Of a DNA stretch of 64,000 nt, positions 23,387 to 37,532 are shown in pieces. The translations under genes were made by a program, and so were the position numbers. Below the pieces are notes generated by a model. The model ran no database searches and was not told where the DNA came from. It worked only from the letters and a program-made list of their open reading frames with translations. The stretch comes from Adiantum capillus-veneris (Eukaryota > Streptophyta > Polypodiopsida > Polypodiales > Pteridaceae): assembly GCA_014529385.2 (NCBI GenBank), contig CM043958.1:87274525-87338524 (forward strand), read 5' to 3'. How positions within the stretch are numbered: the stretch's first letter is position 1; each line of letters starts with the position of its first letter.

Positions 23387-25511
23387 AATCATGGTAACAT
23401 ACTTGTTTCTAGCAACTTTTGGTGTTAAAAACACCTTATAGCAATGCTAAATCTTGACCTTATCATCCCTATAGCTTGAGAATATACTCGTAGTAAGCCT
23501 TCCCTTTTCCTTTGTATGCACCGTTGTCCACTCCTCACCTTGCTGGCTTGTTGGACACCCATTACATTTTCCTTTTCCATCCCAAAGTGTGGATCTTTGA
23601 AGATTCCCCCTAATCAACCTCAAACCTGGTGTAAGGCCCAGTAGAAAATGTTCCTAGACACATCAGAGATTTGTCCATTGTGAAGACAATTTCTAACTTA
23701 GCCAAACTCTAGTAAGTTAAGAAAAAGGATCACTTTACCTAGAAAGAATAGACCTACCTAATGGATAACATTAGCATAGATTCGAATGAAATTAGCCTAC
23801 GAGCCCTTATCTACTTTCACACAAAGATGGCATCCATTACCTTCCCAAATTCAATTGAAACATTATACTTGTTTGACTTCTCATAGCAAAGATGGAGAGA
23901 ATATGATCAATGAAAATATCATTAGTCTTCCATTGAGCTTAAGGCTCATGGGCGAGCCCGGGAGTATGTTATCTACATACATGTGAAAATTGTATTTAAT
24001 CTTTTTGCACCCTTGGTGAAATGGTGAGATCCTGGCAAAATAGCAACTTGACTTGACTTTGGTTAGAGAATGTGGTCTAAGAGGGCCTCTTTATTTTGTA
24101 TTCTAAGGAAATAATTATTTGCTCAATTAAGCTTTGCAAATAGCTACTCGACTTGACTCTGGTCAGAAAAGCTTTATTAGAAAGAGAATGGGGTCTATGA
24201 GGGCCTCTTTATTTGGTAGTTTAAGGAAATAATCATAATTGAATTAATCTTTGGTCAGAGGCTAGAATGGTGGGGTAGATAAGCCAATGAACCCTATATA
24301 GAACTACTTTTCCTTTTTTTCTTGAAGAGCATATGTAGATACTACTAGATCTAGTTGGAGTTACTCTTCCTCCAATAAGTGGCTTTACACTCTCATTATT
24401 ACAGTTTTCTTCCCTCTTATTCCCTCTCTCTCTTCTCTCTCTTCTTCTTTCTTTTCCTCCAAAAGTTTTTAAAGAATAATCTTTCTCTCCTACTTGGTGC
24501 TAAAAGTGCAGGTTTGCAATCTCTATCCTCACTCCTCTCTCTCTAGAATTCTTTGACATCTCATTTTTGTAAAATAGCCTACCACACATCATTTTAAATC
24601 TATAGCATCTCCTCCTGTCTTTGACAATGTAGCGGAATGCAAGGGATGCATGAACGGATTTTCAAAGATCACCCACATTCAATGTTGACTAAACACCCTA
24701 AGTTAATTGCCACTTTCTACAAACTGTGTGTGGTTGATGTATTTTTTTTCATGAATGAGTTATTGAAGATTTTTTTCTTTCCAAATTAGGGGTATTTTCT
24801 ATGAATCGTGTCTCTTCTTTCAGTAGATTCTACATATATATTTAATGGTATTGTGAGATGCACCTTCAAAAGAGGCATTTGTGAATTGCTAATCAATGGC
24901 TTGGAAAACTTGACTCAAATGCAATTTATCAATATAGGCTACAAGCATGGATTGGCCTAGATTTAACAATGCTACAGAACTTGCTGTTGGAAGAGGTAAA
25001 GAGTTGAATATTCAAATTGCAATCACATGCAACTATGTTTCTGACAGGATCACATTGTTTTAGATTTTGTTACTACACATCTATGCATTTAGGTTTGATT
25101 TCTAGGAGGTGCATCAAAAACCTTGATAATGTGGAATCCTTAGTGGATAATGAAATGATGGTCACAAGGAAACATATAAAACAAAGAAATTCCCTCCATG
25201 GAATTTTCTTACAAAGGACATCTAAAGGAAACACATAAAACAAAGAAATTCTCTCCATTAAATTTTCTTACAAAGGACATCTGTGTACAATCAACCTTCG
25301 TATATTTATCCAAGATGCTATGGTGCATGAATCTAGGTAGTAGCATGTTAGTTGAGTATATGTAAAGGGGGTGCTTTTTTAACCCTTAGACATGATAGTT
25401 GCACCATGTACCTAGCCAATAGATTCCACACAAAATGAAGATAGCTCAATAACCGTTTTAATATGTGCATTTATCTGCATGCTCTTCTTTTCTTTTTTTC
25501 TTTTTTTTTGT

Positions 25512-25514
<3 letters not shown>

Positions 25515-25549
<35 letters not shown>
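25515..25549. repeat. Poly-G tract
   Basis: An uninterrupted G run of about 33 bp. Such runs are hard to sequence, so its length is uncertain. Confidence 0.85.
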
Positions 25550-28500
25550 GTTTGTTGTTACTTACAAGAAATCACCTATATCACGTGCATTCAAAGGGTA
25601 TCAGAAAAAACCCTATACTTCTATGTTCGAACGTAATTAGAAAGCCCGTTTTTTCAAGAAAGTTATCTATTTTCTCCTAAAATGAGAGAAAACCCCTCTT
25701 TTGTAACTATAATTTTGTTAATTTTGCCTAATAAATAACCCCTTATGTTGAACTTGCATGCTATGTGAGAGCACACACAAGCTAGCAACATACTCCAAAG
25801 TAGAGTGCAATATACATAAAAAGACCATAATTTTTTTCAATAATAACACATTTTCAAGCATTAACTTAAGATCTTCAAGTCCGTGATGCAGAGGATGCAA
25901 GTGGGGCAGGGAGAGGTACCCACTATAGGGGTGCTCCCCCTTGGGGTGCTCCCACGAGGGGGAGCCTTGGCTGGACAGCTTTTGTGCTTCTTCATCGTTG
26001 TCTCGAGCCCCGCTATTTTTGCACTCAAGCACCGAGGGGGCCTCTTGTCTTGCATGGTGGCTCTTGTTAGCTTAGTGGGATTCTTGGAGCTTTAGACGGA
26101 GGTCATCGCGAGCAAGGGTGGAGGATGTGGCGAACAGGTAAAGACTACTACATTCGGGGGCTACCACCTCTTTGCCCTGCATTCATCTTCAGTGGGGCAA
26201 GTTGACCAGTATGTAGGGTATGCTATATCATGGGGAAGGGTTGCTGGTCCAGCTTGCCATCATTGTTCACTATTGTGTTGTGGTGCTTCAGCCAGAGTTG
26301 GTCTGGGTTCTGTGTTGTGATGTTGATTGGGTTACTCCTTGTGCTATCTGGCCCTTCTATTTGAATGGGATGTCTGGTCTTTGTTTTGGTGGTGTTCAAG
26401 TCTATCCGAAGGCACTCTCCACGTACATGGTATGTTGGTGATAGGGGCGGCTATGTGGTGGCACCTTGTTTGTCGTCTTCCAGTGATGGGGACTAGGGCC
26501 CCACCCTTGTGGCTTGCTGGTTGAGTTTGTTTTGGTCCTGATTGGGTGGTGTCAAGGCCGATGGTAGTGGGTGTGACTCCAATGGCAGCCGCTCAGGTCT
26601 CTTCTTTCCCTATCAAGGGTGGTTCCCTCTCTAGCCAAATCTCTGTTATGTTATGGTGTGGGGTGGCTCCCCTTGTTAGCTAATGTATCTAATGGTTATG
26701 GTTAAGATATGGGTATGAGAAGCTATGGTCAATTTAGGGTTGTCATGGCTCAATTTGGGCATGGCATGCTTATGTAAATTTTTTGGTTCTATTAATATAT
26801 ATTATACTCAAGAGTTCGTTTATAATAATAATAATTAAAAAAATATCAAGTCTCAATGATCAGAGATCATATTCTGAGATCATATTCTGCACATGGCCAA
26901 TGGAATGTCCAAAACCTTCATGCTCAAAGGTATAAGCCTAGCATTATGTTCACCTTGAAGATGCTCCACATACATAAAAGATAGCTCACAAACTAACATA
27001 AATTTTCATGTGTTTATATGTTCTTGTTTACAATATTCAACATTGATAGAGCTTATTATGTTTTAATTCTTGTAATGCCAAATATATATACTTGAACCAC
27101 CAGCTTTAATTAAATATGAGTTTTGTCATTGTAGCAACTTGCTTTTCCATGGTGTGTTAACACTGGTCTTGTGTCTAGGCCATATGTACAAAAGTGCCTT
27201 GAACTAGGTTAGTGGTTTGGGCCACTAAAGTGGTTCATGCTATAGTTTGGTGCTTTGACCATAACTTAATATAAAAACTTTCTTGGAAGTCTCTTTTAAA
27301 TGTGTGTAAAGAACTATAAGATTTATAAAGGACAAAAAAAAAGGAACTTTTAAAAATAGAAGTTTTTGCATTTTCTCCCCAACTCTACACTTCTAAATCG
27401 TTGACTTTGGCATGGTATTAGAACTCATCACTCTTTGATTGAGTGGGAAGAAACCATTGGCAAAGATGAAAAGAAAAACATCCACTATGTTTTTAGCCTC
27501 CACAATCCGGTGTTTTGAAATGCTCAAAGAAGACCAATTTTTGGGTGCCTCAAAATGGTTGCTATTGAACCAGCTCCCTTGTAGCCTTTTGGAGGTGACT
27601 TAGTGCTTGTTGAGTTGGTTGAGCATAGCATTTTGAAATGCATGAAAGAGGAGAAGCATCATTTTTTATCCCTATAATTGGGTCTCCTCCCGTAGCGTGT
27701 TGAAACTCTCTAGAAAAGGGGGACCCTAAAAATTGCATGTGTGGTATCTTGAACAACGTGGAACTTTGAAATGCGTGGAGTTTGATCTGCTCTTATAAAG
27801 CCATCAATAGAAACATTCACCATATAGAGGCATGTTCTACTTGTAGGTCTTCTTTTGAACTTTGAGACGATGTTGCTAGCAGTTGCTTTTAATGCTTGCT
27901 CATAGAAGTGTCTTGAAATGTTGGATGTGCCACCGGATAAGGGGAGGGGGGGGGATGCATCTTTAGATGATGCTGAATATTAAGGCATTGTGGTGCCTTG
28001 CTTTGGTGGCATTTTGAAATTCTTTTGTGAAGGGCAACAATTGTGCTTCGCTCAACTATAGTGTGACCTCCCACCATTGGTTTTGATCAGATCTCAACTA
28101 TGGAAAGTACATTTTCTAGTACTCATTTATCTTCCTTGCTACTTGCCAAGGAAGCTCTTGGCTATGGAAAGTTCATTTTGTAGTACTCAGTTAGCTTCCT
28201 TGGTACTTGCCAAGTTGCAAGAGGGGTAAAAGATGGTGTACCTAGGGAACCATGCTTGAAAATCATGAAGGAAAACCTAGATTTTGATAATCTCAGCTAC
28301 TTTCTCATGGAGGAGGAAGCTGTCTCAGTCTCCCAAGGCAAGGTTATAGTTTTAGGGGTGGGAAAATGGAAAAGGCAACCTTGACAAGGAAAATGATGAA
28401 AAAGATGCCACCTAGGAAATTTTCATGGCACATGCAATGGCGGTCACAATGCATTTTGTTCTAGATTCCTATCCTTGTGGAGGTTTTTGCAATACTCTTC

Positions 28501-29149
28501 ATTTAGAGAGGCACATCAACAACAAAGGGGAGCAATTGGAGCTCCCCATATATTTGATTTGGATCAGTGTGTTGGAGTTCACTTTATTAGTTTTTGAACC
28601 CATGTGTTGAGTATTCCATCTTCCAAGGAACCAACATGACGTATACATAACACTAAGGATGTATTGCACCCAATCCATTGTTGTTGGCCGGAGAGTGGAC
28701 TAGGTGTGTGTCCCAAGCTCATCATCTTGTAAACTCTAGGAGGTGATGTGCTCACAATTCACAAATGGGGATTCTTGGATGTTGTGTGGTCTATAGTTCA
28801 ACTTTCGATGAGGCAATAGGTGCTCAAGATGGCATTCTTTTTAGGTGACAAGTTAGTAGTTGAAAATCCGTATCCTCTTGAGGCCTCTATTGGGGTGTCC
28901 ATGGGAGCTTCTTCATTGACTTGGTCTTCCTACATAAGTCCACTATGAGCTACAAAGAGAGGCTATTAATGTTTATGCCTCTCAAGTGAATGTCCGAGGG
29001 GGTCATATTTATTTGCTTCATCTTTAGGTAATTACTTTAGTTTGACATGGTATGTCACGCAAAATTACTTTACTGAGGGGGCAGTTAAGGACCCCCAAAA
29101 TCTCTGCATAATCATCTAATTCATCACCAAATTGGCTGGTTCTATGAAA

Positions 29150-29410
29150 GCTTAGAGGTTGGAGAAAAAAGGAACTTTGAAATCTCTAAAATTGATTCAT
29201 ATACTAGGACTTACTTTAAAGTCTCAAATACATAATCGGAAACTTCACCAAAACTTTAAATTTTAAACAAATTATTGAAGAAAGCCTAGAGGTAGGAGAA
29301 AAATTAATCTTGAAACCTCTAGAATTGGCTCATATACTAGGACTTACTTTAATATTCAATACAAAATTGGAAACTTCAGCAAAACCTTAAATTTTAAACA
29401 AATCTGTAAG
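29150..29410. repeat. Imperfect tandem repeat, period about 133 bp
   Basis: Two copies, each with GCTTAGAGGTTGGAG or GCCTAGAGGTAGGAG, CATATACTAGGACTTACTTT and TTAAATTTTAAACAAAT. Confidence 0.8.
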
Positions 29411-29552
29411 GAGAAAAGAGAAAAACACAATCTCTATTAAAAAAATTTGAATGGCACCTTGAATACTAATTTATCACATCCTTACAAAAAAACCATTTCT
29501 CCTTCCTAGACCAACTAGTGTTGTCATTGATGGCAAAAAATATTGCACATAT

Positions 29553-29553
29553 A

Positions 29554-29636
<83 letters not shown>

Positions 29637-29788
29637 ATATATATATGTGTATATGTGTATATATATGTGTATATATATATATATATATGTGTATATATGT
29701 ATATATGTATATATGTATATATATACATATATACATATATACACATATATATATATATATATATACACATATATATACACATATATAC

Positions 29789-29823
<35 letters not shown>

Positions 29824-29824
29824 T
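29553..29824. repeat. (AT)n/(ATGT)n microsatellite, insertion site of LTR element
   Basis: Pure AT for about 60 bp, then ATGT and mixed TATG/TATA units. The same kind of array resumes at 40780 on the far side of the LTR element, so the element went into a TA/TG array. Confidence 0.9.
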
Positions 29825-30108
<284 letters not shown>

Positions 30109-30951
30109 TTGGTGGAGGAGACGGGCGGTTAGAAGGGTTTCTTTTTCACTTTCTTGATTTCGTGCCATGGCGAACTTCACGTTTGATCCTGGGTAGGCTT
30201 TGCCTTGTACGAGTATAATCTTCCAGTCCACAACAATGTCCACCTGTTCTGTCCTGTTTCAAGGACGTAGAACCACAACCCCAGCCTATCGAGTACTCAT
30301 CCTCAAGTGCATCTCCAACCCCTACAGCACCAGACTCTACAACCAGACTCGGAAGATTTCAAGCTCACCTCCAAATCGGCCCTACAAACAGGCCAAGCTG
30401 CTAAGTTTCTTTTCCAGCTCTAGCATCGCTCATCTTTGCAGCTAAGTAGCAAAGCCAGATCGAGCTCTTATGCCCTAGTTCGCCGCTCACAAGAAGGAGA
30501 AATCTGCTACCAAAAAAAAAAAAATGGAACTGGCCCACCCCAGTTATCCTCAGATGAGCTCGGAGGCGCCCACAAGTCCTCACACCTGTCCCTGTCACAC
30601 AGTTACAGTCCCTGCCGACACCAAGTGTCATCGACACAGCGCACAAGGGCAGAATCACCAACTCTAGCAAGGTTGCTCTACGCTTTACCTCAGTACCTGG
30701 ATGGTCGTCCGCTGCAACATCAACATCCTTAATGAAGCCTGAACTTCCTCGACTCAGCTCCTGTACTATTTACGTAAATTCATTTTTATTTCCTTGGGCA
30801 AACATGTGCAACACTCGCCAGCCCCATCACTGCACCCTTTCTTGCTATGTCCCACTATCACTTCATTGCACCCTCTCCCTTGCACGCAGGACCTTTTTCA
30901 GGGAATGGTGATGTGCAAGGAATTAGGCCTTGGCGATAATCTGATGCACGT
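30109..30951 (+). other. Internal non-coding part of small LTR element (left)
   Basis: Starts with the primer-binding region. The open frames on both strands are short and lack motifs. It ends with ACGT, the left target duplication of the nested gypsy element. Confidence 0.5.
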
Positions 30952-32096
30952 TGTGAGCGGGATGAAAACACACACAGCGCCTCTATAACGACCCGACACA
31001 CACTCTTGGGAAGATACACACACACACACTATGGGGCACCACTCGGCTTACACAACACACCTGGCCGAGACAGGCAACACACCTCTGGAGTGAGAGAAGA
31101 GAGACTATCCACTTGCCCACTCCACACAGACACACACACACACACACACACCCAAAAAACTCAGCTCAAAAGAGGAGAATTTCTGATGTTTAGATACAAT
31201 TGAGCTTGGGCCAACACCAATGGGGCAAATAGCTCACACAATATGGGTAAAATAAGCCAGATACAATCACAAACTAGAGCAGAAACTTCGCTCATAGGAG
31301 AAACTTACACAGAAAAACAGCAGGAAAAGAGTGAGGAATTTGGCAAAATGGACAGCGCCATCGCGTCCGGAACGGCCCAAAACCATAGTCTACAATGTCA
31401 AAGTGCTCAAATCCGACCTCGGATGAGCAATTTACGGCCAAAACAGGCTCCAAAATGAGCAAAAACACACCTGCGGCTGTTCCTCCTCTCTTTTCCACGT
31501 TTTTTCTGGTCTTCTCTCTGTTTTTTCAGTTCCCACACTTAGCTTTTTTAGTTGGTCACCCTTGGCCTTTTAGATGACCTCAAACGGACCCCGAACAGGC
31601 CAAAAACTGACCTCGCAGTGCATAGTTGTCACCTTTTTGCATCATTCGCACACCTGGCACTCAGCTTTTTTCCAATAATGCATCTCGCCACCACGTGAAG
31701 TGGCCCCAAAAAGTGGTCCTAATGATGACCTTTCTGCATAACTCTCACCAGAAAACACCCACGTTGTGTCCGTCCTCATCCGCGTGCAAATATTGACCTC
31801 GTTCGCCCTCCTGACGCCACTAGATGCCATCTGACACACCTGCTGACCTCACGTCGTCGGCCCGCGGATAGCTTCCTCGAGAAGTTTTACGCGCTACCAA
31901 CTTCACTTTATTGTAGAAAAAACACATTAGTACTGATAATAGTGAAAATCGCTGCACTATGTACACCCTGTCCTACCTGTACACATGTGGGCCCCACGTA
32001 ACCACCTGGCTCTGAAAAATGGGAAATCCTTTATTTGATGCACCATGCATGTATATGTACACATGTGCAATTCCTTGCTCCAAAAAACTCCTGACA
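30952..32096 (-). repeat. 3' LTR of Tat-type gypsy element
   Basis: 1145 bp, reading TGTCAGGAG…CCGCTCACA on the minus strand; nearly identical to 38557-39701. It contains short CA repeats near its 3' end. Confidence 0.9.
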
Positions 32097-32111
32097 TAAT
32101 TTGCCCATCCC

Positions 32112-35100
32112 CTAGCCTGCTAGATCATTCATGATCAGCAGCAGCAAAGAGAGATATTGACTCGCCGCATCACAGGTCTCCTCATCCCTCACCAACACAG
32201 CTTGATCCACAGACAGCTCATCTTGCTCCACCATCATCAACCTGGCATGATACAACTTAAGACGCAATCCATTTACCCTTGACGTATGTAAAATCCCATC
32301 CAGGTTAGCCAACTGATATGTACCATTCGGGAAACACTCCACTACCTTGAAAGGGCCTTCCCACTTAATTTGAAACTTCTTTTGGAAGGTGTTGTCCAGT
32401 TTGCTGTTGTAGCGCAAAACCAAGTCATGTTTCTTGATACCCTTACTTTTAACCTTTTCATTTATCTTTGCCAAAGCCTTATCCTGCATCTGCCCATAAT
32501 GCTCCAATGCGCTCATCCTATCCAACTGGACCTCTTGTAACTGCAAGAGCCTCTCTTTGAATGCATCACTAGGCGACCCAAGAAACTTCTCTAACATCTT
32601 GACCGCAGGCAACTCTACCTCCACAGGCAATAGTGCTTCCTTTCCATACACCAAATGAAATGGAGTAAACCCTGTACCTGTCTTCACCAAAGTACGGTAA
32701 GCCCATAATGCACTAGGCAATTCCAAATCCCAATTCTTTCCTTGGTGCTCTGTCACCTTCGAAAGAATCTGTACCAACTCACCATTGAATCTTTCATTTA
32801 AGCCATTACACTGTGGGTAATAAGGAGTGGTATGCTGGTGCCTAATCTTCATCTTTGTGCATAAGAAGTCTAGCAGTTTAGCTCTAAATCCTGGCCCCTT
32901 ATCTAAAAGTAGCTCTAATGGCACCCCAAACTTGCAACATATTTCATCATACACAAATTTTGCCACATCCTTTGCAGTGATCTGTTTTACTGCTATAGCC
33001 TCTGCCCATCTAGAGAGATAGTCCACTGCCATCAAGATATAGCTTTTGCCCCTACTTGTGATAGGTAACGGGCCTATTGCATCAATCCCCCACTTTTCAA
33101 ACACATCAAACGCCATAATGGTTTTTCGTAGCTCTGGCTTCAACACTCTCTTCCCAAATGCTTGACACCTATTGCAAGACCTACACCAATGGTGAACATC
33201 CTTGTGCAAACTAGGCCATACATACCCCTCTTGCAAAATCTTATGCAAGGTGATCTTTAGAGCAAAATGGCCACCACATGCGCCTTCATGATTCTCTTCC
33301 AACACTCTGTAAAGCTCCTCCCGCCAAGGTACACGTCTCAACACGAGATCAGCCCCTTTCATGTATAAGACATCACCAATCAATTTGTACATGTATGCTC
33401 TACGCACAAAGCCATACTTCTTAGACTTCTGAATCTCCTTTGGAATGATTCCTGTTAGCAAAAACTCCTCTTCTTGAGCCAAACTTTCCCGGCCATGATA
33501 AAGAGGTAAATTGGTCCTCAAAACGAATAGCTCCCCAATCATGCCTTGAGCTGCTTCATGTGCCTCTCCATTTAGAGCACGTTCAATGTGTTTGATGCTC
33601 CATGCTTCAAACTTTTTTAACATGCCTTTAATTCTAAAGCACATTTCCTTCAATGAGGTGTTCTTGCTCTTCCTCACACCCAGCACTTGCTTCACCACTA
33701 ACAAGGCATCACCTTTTATGCTCACCCTTCTAACCCCATGCTTCAAACAAATGTGTAATCCGGCTTCCAATGTAGCATATTCAGCCTCATTGTTACTATG
33801 CGCATCCAATTTGAACCCTCTCTTGCATACTAGCTTCCCCTCTGGATCATAAAGTGCTATACCCCCTGAAGCTGCATCGTGGCTCTTTCTGTATGAACCA
33901 TCAAAGAACAACACATGTGCATTGCTGATCTGTGGCACTTCTTCAACTACCTTTCTCACCACCTCTTCCTTAACAATAAGGGGATTCTCCTTGTAGGTCA
34001 ACAAATCAGCTAGGGTAGCCCTTGTACTATCTTCCACTAGAAAAGAGAACTCAAACTCTTGCAGCTCAATTACCCATTTCTTCACCACATTTGACATGTT
34101 AATACCATTAATTAACTGTGGCAAAAAGGCATAACTCGTCAAGAATACAAAAGGCCGTGGTAGCAAGTAATGACGAAATCGTCGACAAGCAAATATTACA
34201 CTGGCCATCACTAGCTCTACTTCCGATAACTTTCTCTCCGCTACCAACTTCACTCGGCTTGCACAATACACTGGCCTCATATAATGGCTGCCCTTCCCCT
34301 TTTGCAATAGCATAGCTCCAATGGCATCATCCCCTACTGATGGATTTACATAAAAAACTTTCTCCCAATCAGGAGCCTGCATGGCTGACAAACCCCCTAA
34401 CACCTCTTTCACCTCTTGAAACACTTCTTCACACTTGTCATCCCATTGCAATGGATCATGCTTTGCCACTTGCTATAATGGATCAAGAATCTGAGACGAC
34501 AATGGAATAAACCTTGCCATGTACTTCACTTTGTGTATAAAGGTTGCCAATTGCTTCGTACTCGTAGGTGATGGAAGAAGAATAATAGACTTAACCTTGT
34601 CTGGATCAACCTCAATGCCATTTTTTGACACCATGTGGCCCAATAACTTCACCCTTGGCTGTGCTAGATGACATTTCTTTGGATTTAGTTGTCCTCCACA
34701 TTCATCATATCGAGCCAATACCATCTGCAGCTTCTCATGGTGTTCAGCCCTACTGCTATAAACACAGAAGTCATCCATAAAAGCTTTAACACAACTACCA
34801 ATGAATGGTTCCAACACCCAATTCGCTCTCTCTTGATAGAAGGAAGGTCCATTTGACAACCCAAATGGCAATACTGTGTAGCAATAGCAGCCCCATGGCG
34901 TAATAAAAGTGGTCTTTGTGCGTTCTTTAAGAGCGATCTTCAATTGAAAATAGCCTGAAAAACCATCACACACACTGTACCTCTCATAACCTTCCACTGA
35001 ATCCAAGATCTGATCGATGAATGGAAGAGGATATGAGTTCTTCTTAGTGGCTGCGTTTAAGGGTTTAAAATCCACACAAATTCTCCACTTCCCATCCTTC

Positions 35101-37472
35101 TTTGGACTGACTACAACTGGACTCACCCATTCTGTGGTCTCCACTGGAACTATGAACCCTGCCTTCAATAACTTGTCCACCTCTACCCGCAAGGCTTCCA
35201 TTTTCTCTTGACCCATCCTTCTTAGCCTTTGCCGCACTGGCTTAGCACCTTCTTTCAGCTCTATATGCATCTCTTTGCCCTTGAACCCTCTGATCTCTTC
35301 ATATGAAGTAATGAACAAATCAGGTAAACTAGCCAGTATGTGCAAATATATGTCCTTCTCCATAGCTGAGAGGTCTCCACTAATCATTTGCGTCATTAAT
35401 TCCTGCTTCTTTGACAACTCAACCTTGGTTTGCATCAGCCCTTCAATCACTTCATAAGGCCCTTCACTTTCATCTTCAACCTCATTCGCAAATGCAACTA
35501 AGCCAATCTCCTGGATTTCTTTGTCCATCAAAAGAAATGCAACATCAGCATCCTCATCACTGCTGGTAGTGCTATCACTGTCCTCATCTGTCACCGTGGA
35601 AGAGTCTTCATCACTAGACTCATCCTCATCTTCATAAAGCTCCTCTAATCGTTTCCTTGTGTCCATATTATAAAGCTTCTTGGTACCTGTCTTTCCATAG
35701 AGGCTAATCGTACCATGTCGCCAATCTTCAACAGCTCCCACTGCACGTAACCATGGTCTGCCCAGTAGAATAGGATATGCTCCCAACCCTGCTGGCATCA
35801 CATGAAAGTCAACCACTGCCTTTGCATCATATGCCTCCACTTCTAAGCTCTTTACAACACCCAAGCATTTTACTTTTTGATGATTTGCCAATCTGATCCA
35901 GAAGCCTAACACCCCAGCCACTGTGAGACCCATCTTCTCAACGCATGAGTGTGTTATGACACATATTTGGGCTCCGCCATCCACATAACCTTGTCCCAAA
36001 TTTTTCCTTTTATGCCACACATCTACTATTGGACAAATGTCTGGTAGCTCATCCATTGCCAACACCTTTACTGAACCTCTCTCTGGCTCTTTCTCCATTG
36101 GGTTAACCATCCTCTTCCACTGTCGCTTTAGCTTAGGCACCATCTCTATAAGCTGCCCAAAAGTAACATCTGCCTTCCTGCTCGTCAGATCCTCCTTCAA
36201 GTCATAGCTTAATTGCCCATCCCGTAGTGGAAAATCTGAAACATGAAACTTTCGACGAACTCTCCTTTTCCTCTTGGCCTTGACATCCTCGCCTTCATGG
36301 CTCTTTCCTTTCTTCTTACTAGGACCTGGGGCACTTCTTCCTTCCTTATCCTCTGTGGTCCTCTTCCCAATAGGCATCACTAATGTATCCTCTAGCTTTG
36401 ATGCCTTCTCCAAGGTGACTACACTTAGCACTTTTGTCTTTCCCTTTTCCTCCTGGGTCAGTCCACTGGTTCCTTCGTCTCCCTTAATTTCGATGCCATA
36501 ATCATTTGACCTAGTTAGCACCTGTCTTGGCAATGGATACATGTCTCCCCCCATCCTTGGTGGCTTATCACATTGCGGGCTGATGTGACCCAACTCTCCA
36601 CAATTATAACATGTGGGCGTCTGCCTCCAAAACCTACCATTGCTTTGTCCAACACCATTCCTAGGCTTTTCTTCACCTCTTGGCTGATTTGCAAACCTCC
36701 CTTGACCTCGATTATTTCCCACTTGACCTAGCATGTTTAGGCTGAGATTCTTCATCAAATCAACCACTTGCCTCATGTCTTGCCTTAGGCCATCATCTTG
36801 CACTGCTGTAGTGATCACTGCTGGCATAACCTGAGTAGTAATAGGAACCACTGGTTCATGATGAACCCCTAACATACGACCTTGTAAAGAGTCCATAGGC
36901 TGAAATTCAGACCTCATGGGCAAAGACTCCACCCCTAATTGGCTCATTTTCCTCAGCTTCCACTCTTTGTTCCTTGCTACCTCTAGTGCATCCTCATATG
37001 TCCTAGGCTTATTTAGCTCCACTCTCCAACATATATTCTCCCAAAGACCAGCCAAAAACCTGTCCTTCTTCATCATGTCAGGCGGGGGTACCTGTGGTGC
37101 TAAAGCCTTGCACATTCGCTCCCATGCCAATGAAAACTTACGTATGTACGCATCTACTGGCTCACCTTCCTTCTGCACCAAACCTTGTACTTCTTGCCAC
37201 ACTTTGTCAGGATCTTCTATCTTCACAAAATCCACTTCCAATCCATGCCTTAGATTGTCCCAACTCAATCTTATAGGTGGATCTGCTGCACGCAACTCCT
37301 CTTCAAATGCCTTGGACCAAACTCGTGCATCACTCTTCAAACAAATTTGGAGAAGGCGTAACATTTGTGTAGGGTCATGAATCTGGTTGCTAATGCAGGC
37401 AACCTCCATCTTTTCCAAAAATTCTTCCACATCTTCATCACTTCTTCCATGAAACTCCGGATAAGAGAAAGC
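32112..37472 (-). CDS. Gypsy gag-pol polyprotein with one amber stop
   Basis: A probable start Met lies in WVAMAFSYPEFHG (about 37472); the frame is open up to 37532. Order on the minus strand: gag (PEFHGRSDEDVEEFLEKME…), CCHC knuckle CYNCGELGHISPQC (about residue 330), aspartic protease (GYVDGGAQ about 590, LGRPWL about 660), an acidic linker, reverse transcriptase (FMDDFCVYS near 34770), then TAG at 34473-34475 in the same frame. After it come gypsy RNase H, archaeal-type RNase H (FFDGSY…NNEAEY), integrase with its HHCC finger and D-D-E residues (GIDAIGP, LLDKGPGF, NGLNERFN), and a C-terminal strand-rich tail ending near 32112. The protease reads D-G-G where D-S/T-G is usual. The single TAG separates reverse transcriptase from RNase H and would block a full product. 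Confidence 0.9.
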
Positions 37473-37532
37473 CATGGCTACCCAAGTTACAATGCTTTGA
37501 GAACCCCTTTGAACACACGTGCAAGAACCCAA

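Larger units (their letters stand above)
23400..29550. other. Gene-poor AT-rich region with short tandem duplications
   Basis: No frame longer than about 75 codons and no motif. Visible structures: a roughly 130-bp imperfect tandem repeat at 24040-24260 (GACTTGACT…GAGGGCCTCTTTATTT), a roughly 60-bp one at 25165-25285, a run of about 33 G at 25515-25549, a roughly 65-bp one at 28095-28215, and a roughly 133-bp one at 29150-29410 (CATATACTAGGACTTACTTTAA). The section 25.86-26.75 kb is less AT-rich but also shows no gene. Confidence 0.6.

Noticed and set aside
25860-26530. Possible gene in the less AT-rich section
   Set aside because: Frames on both strands are under 105 codons, overlap each other, and show no domain or splice pattern.
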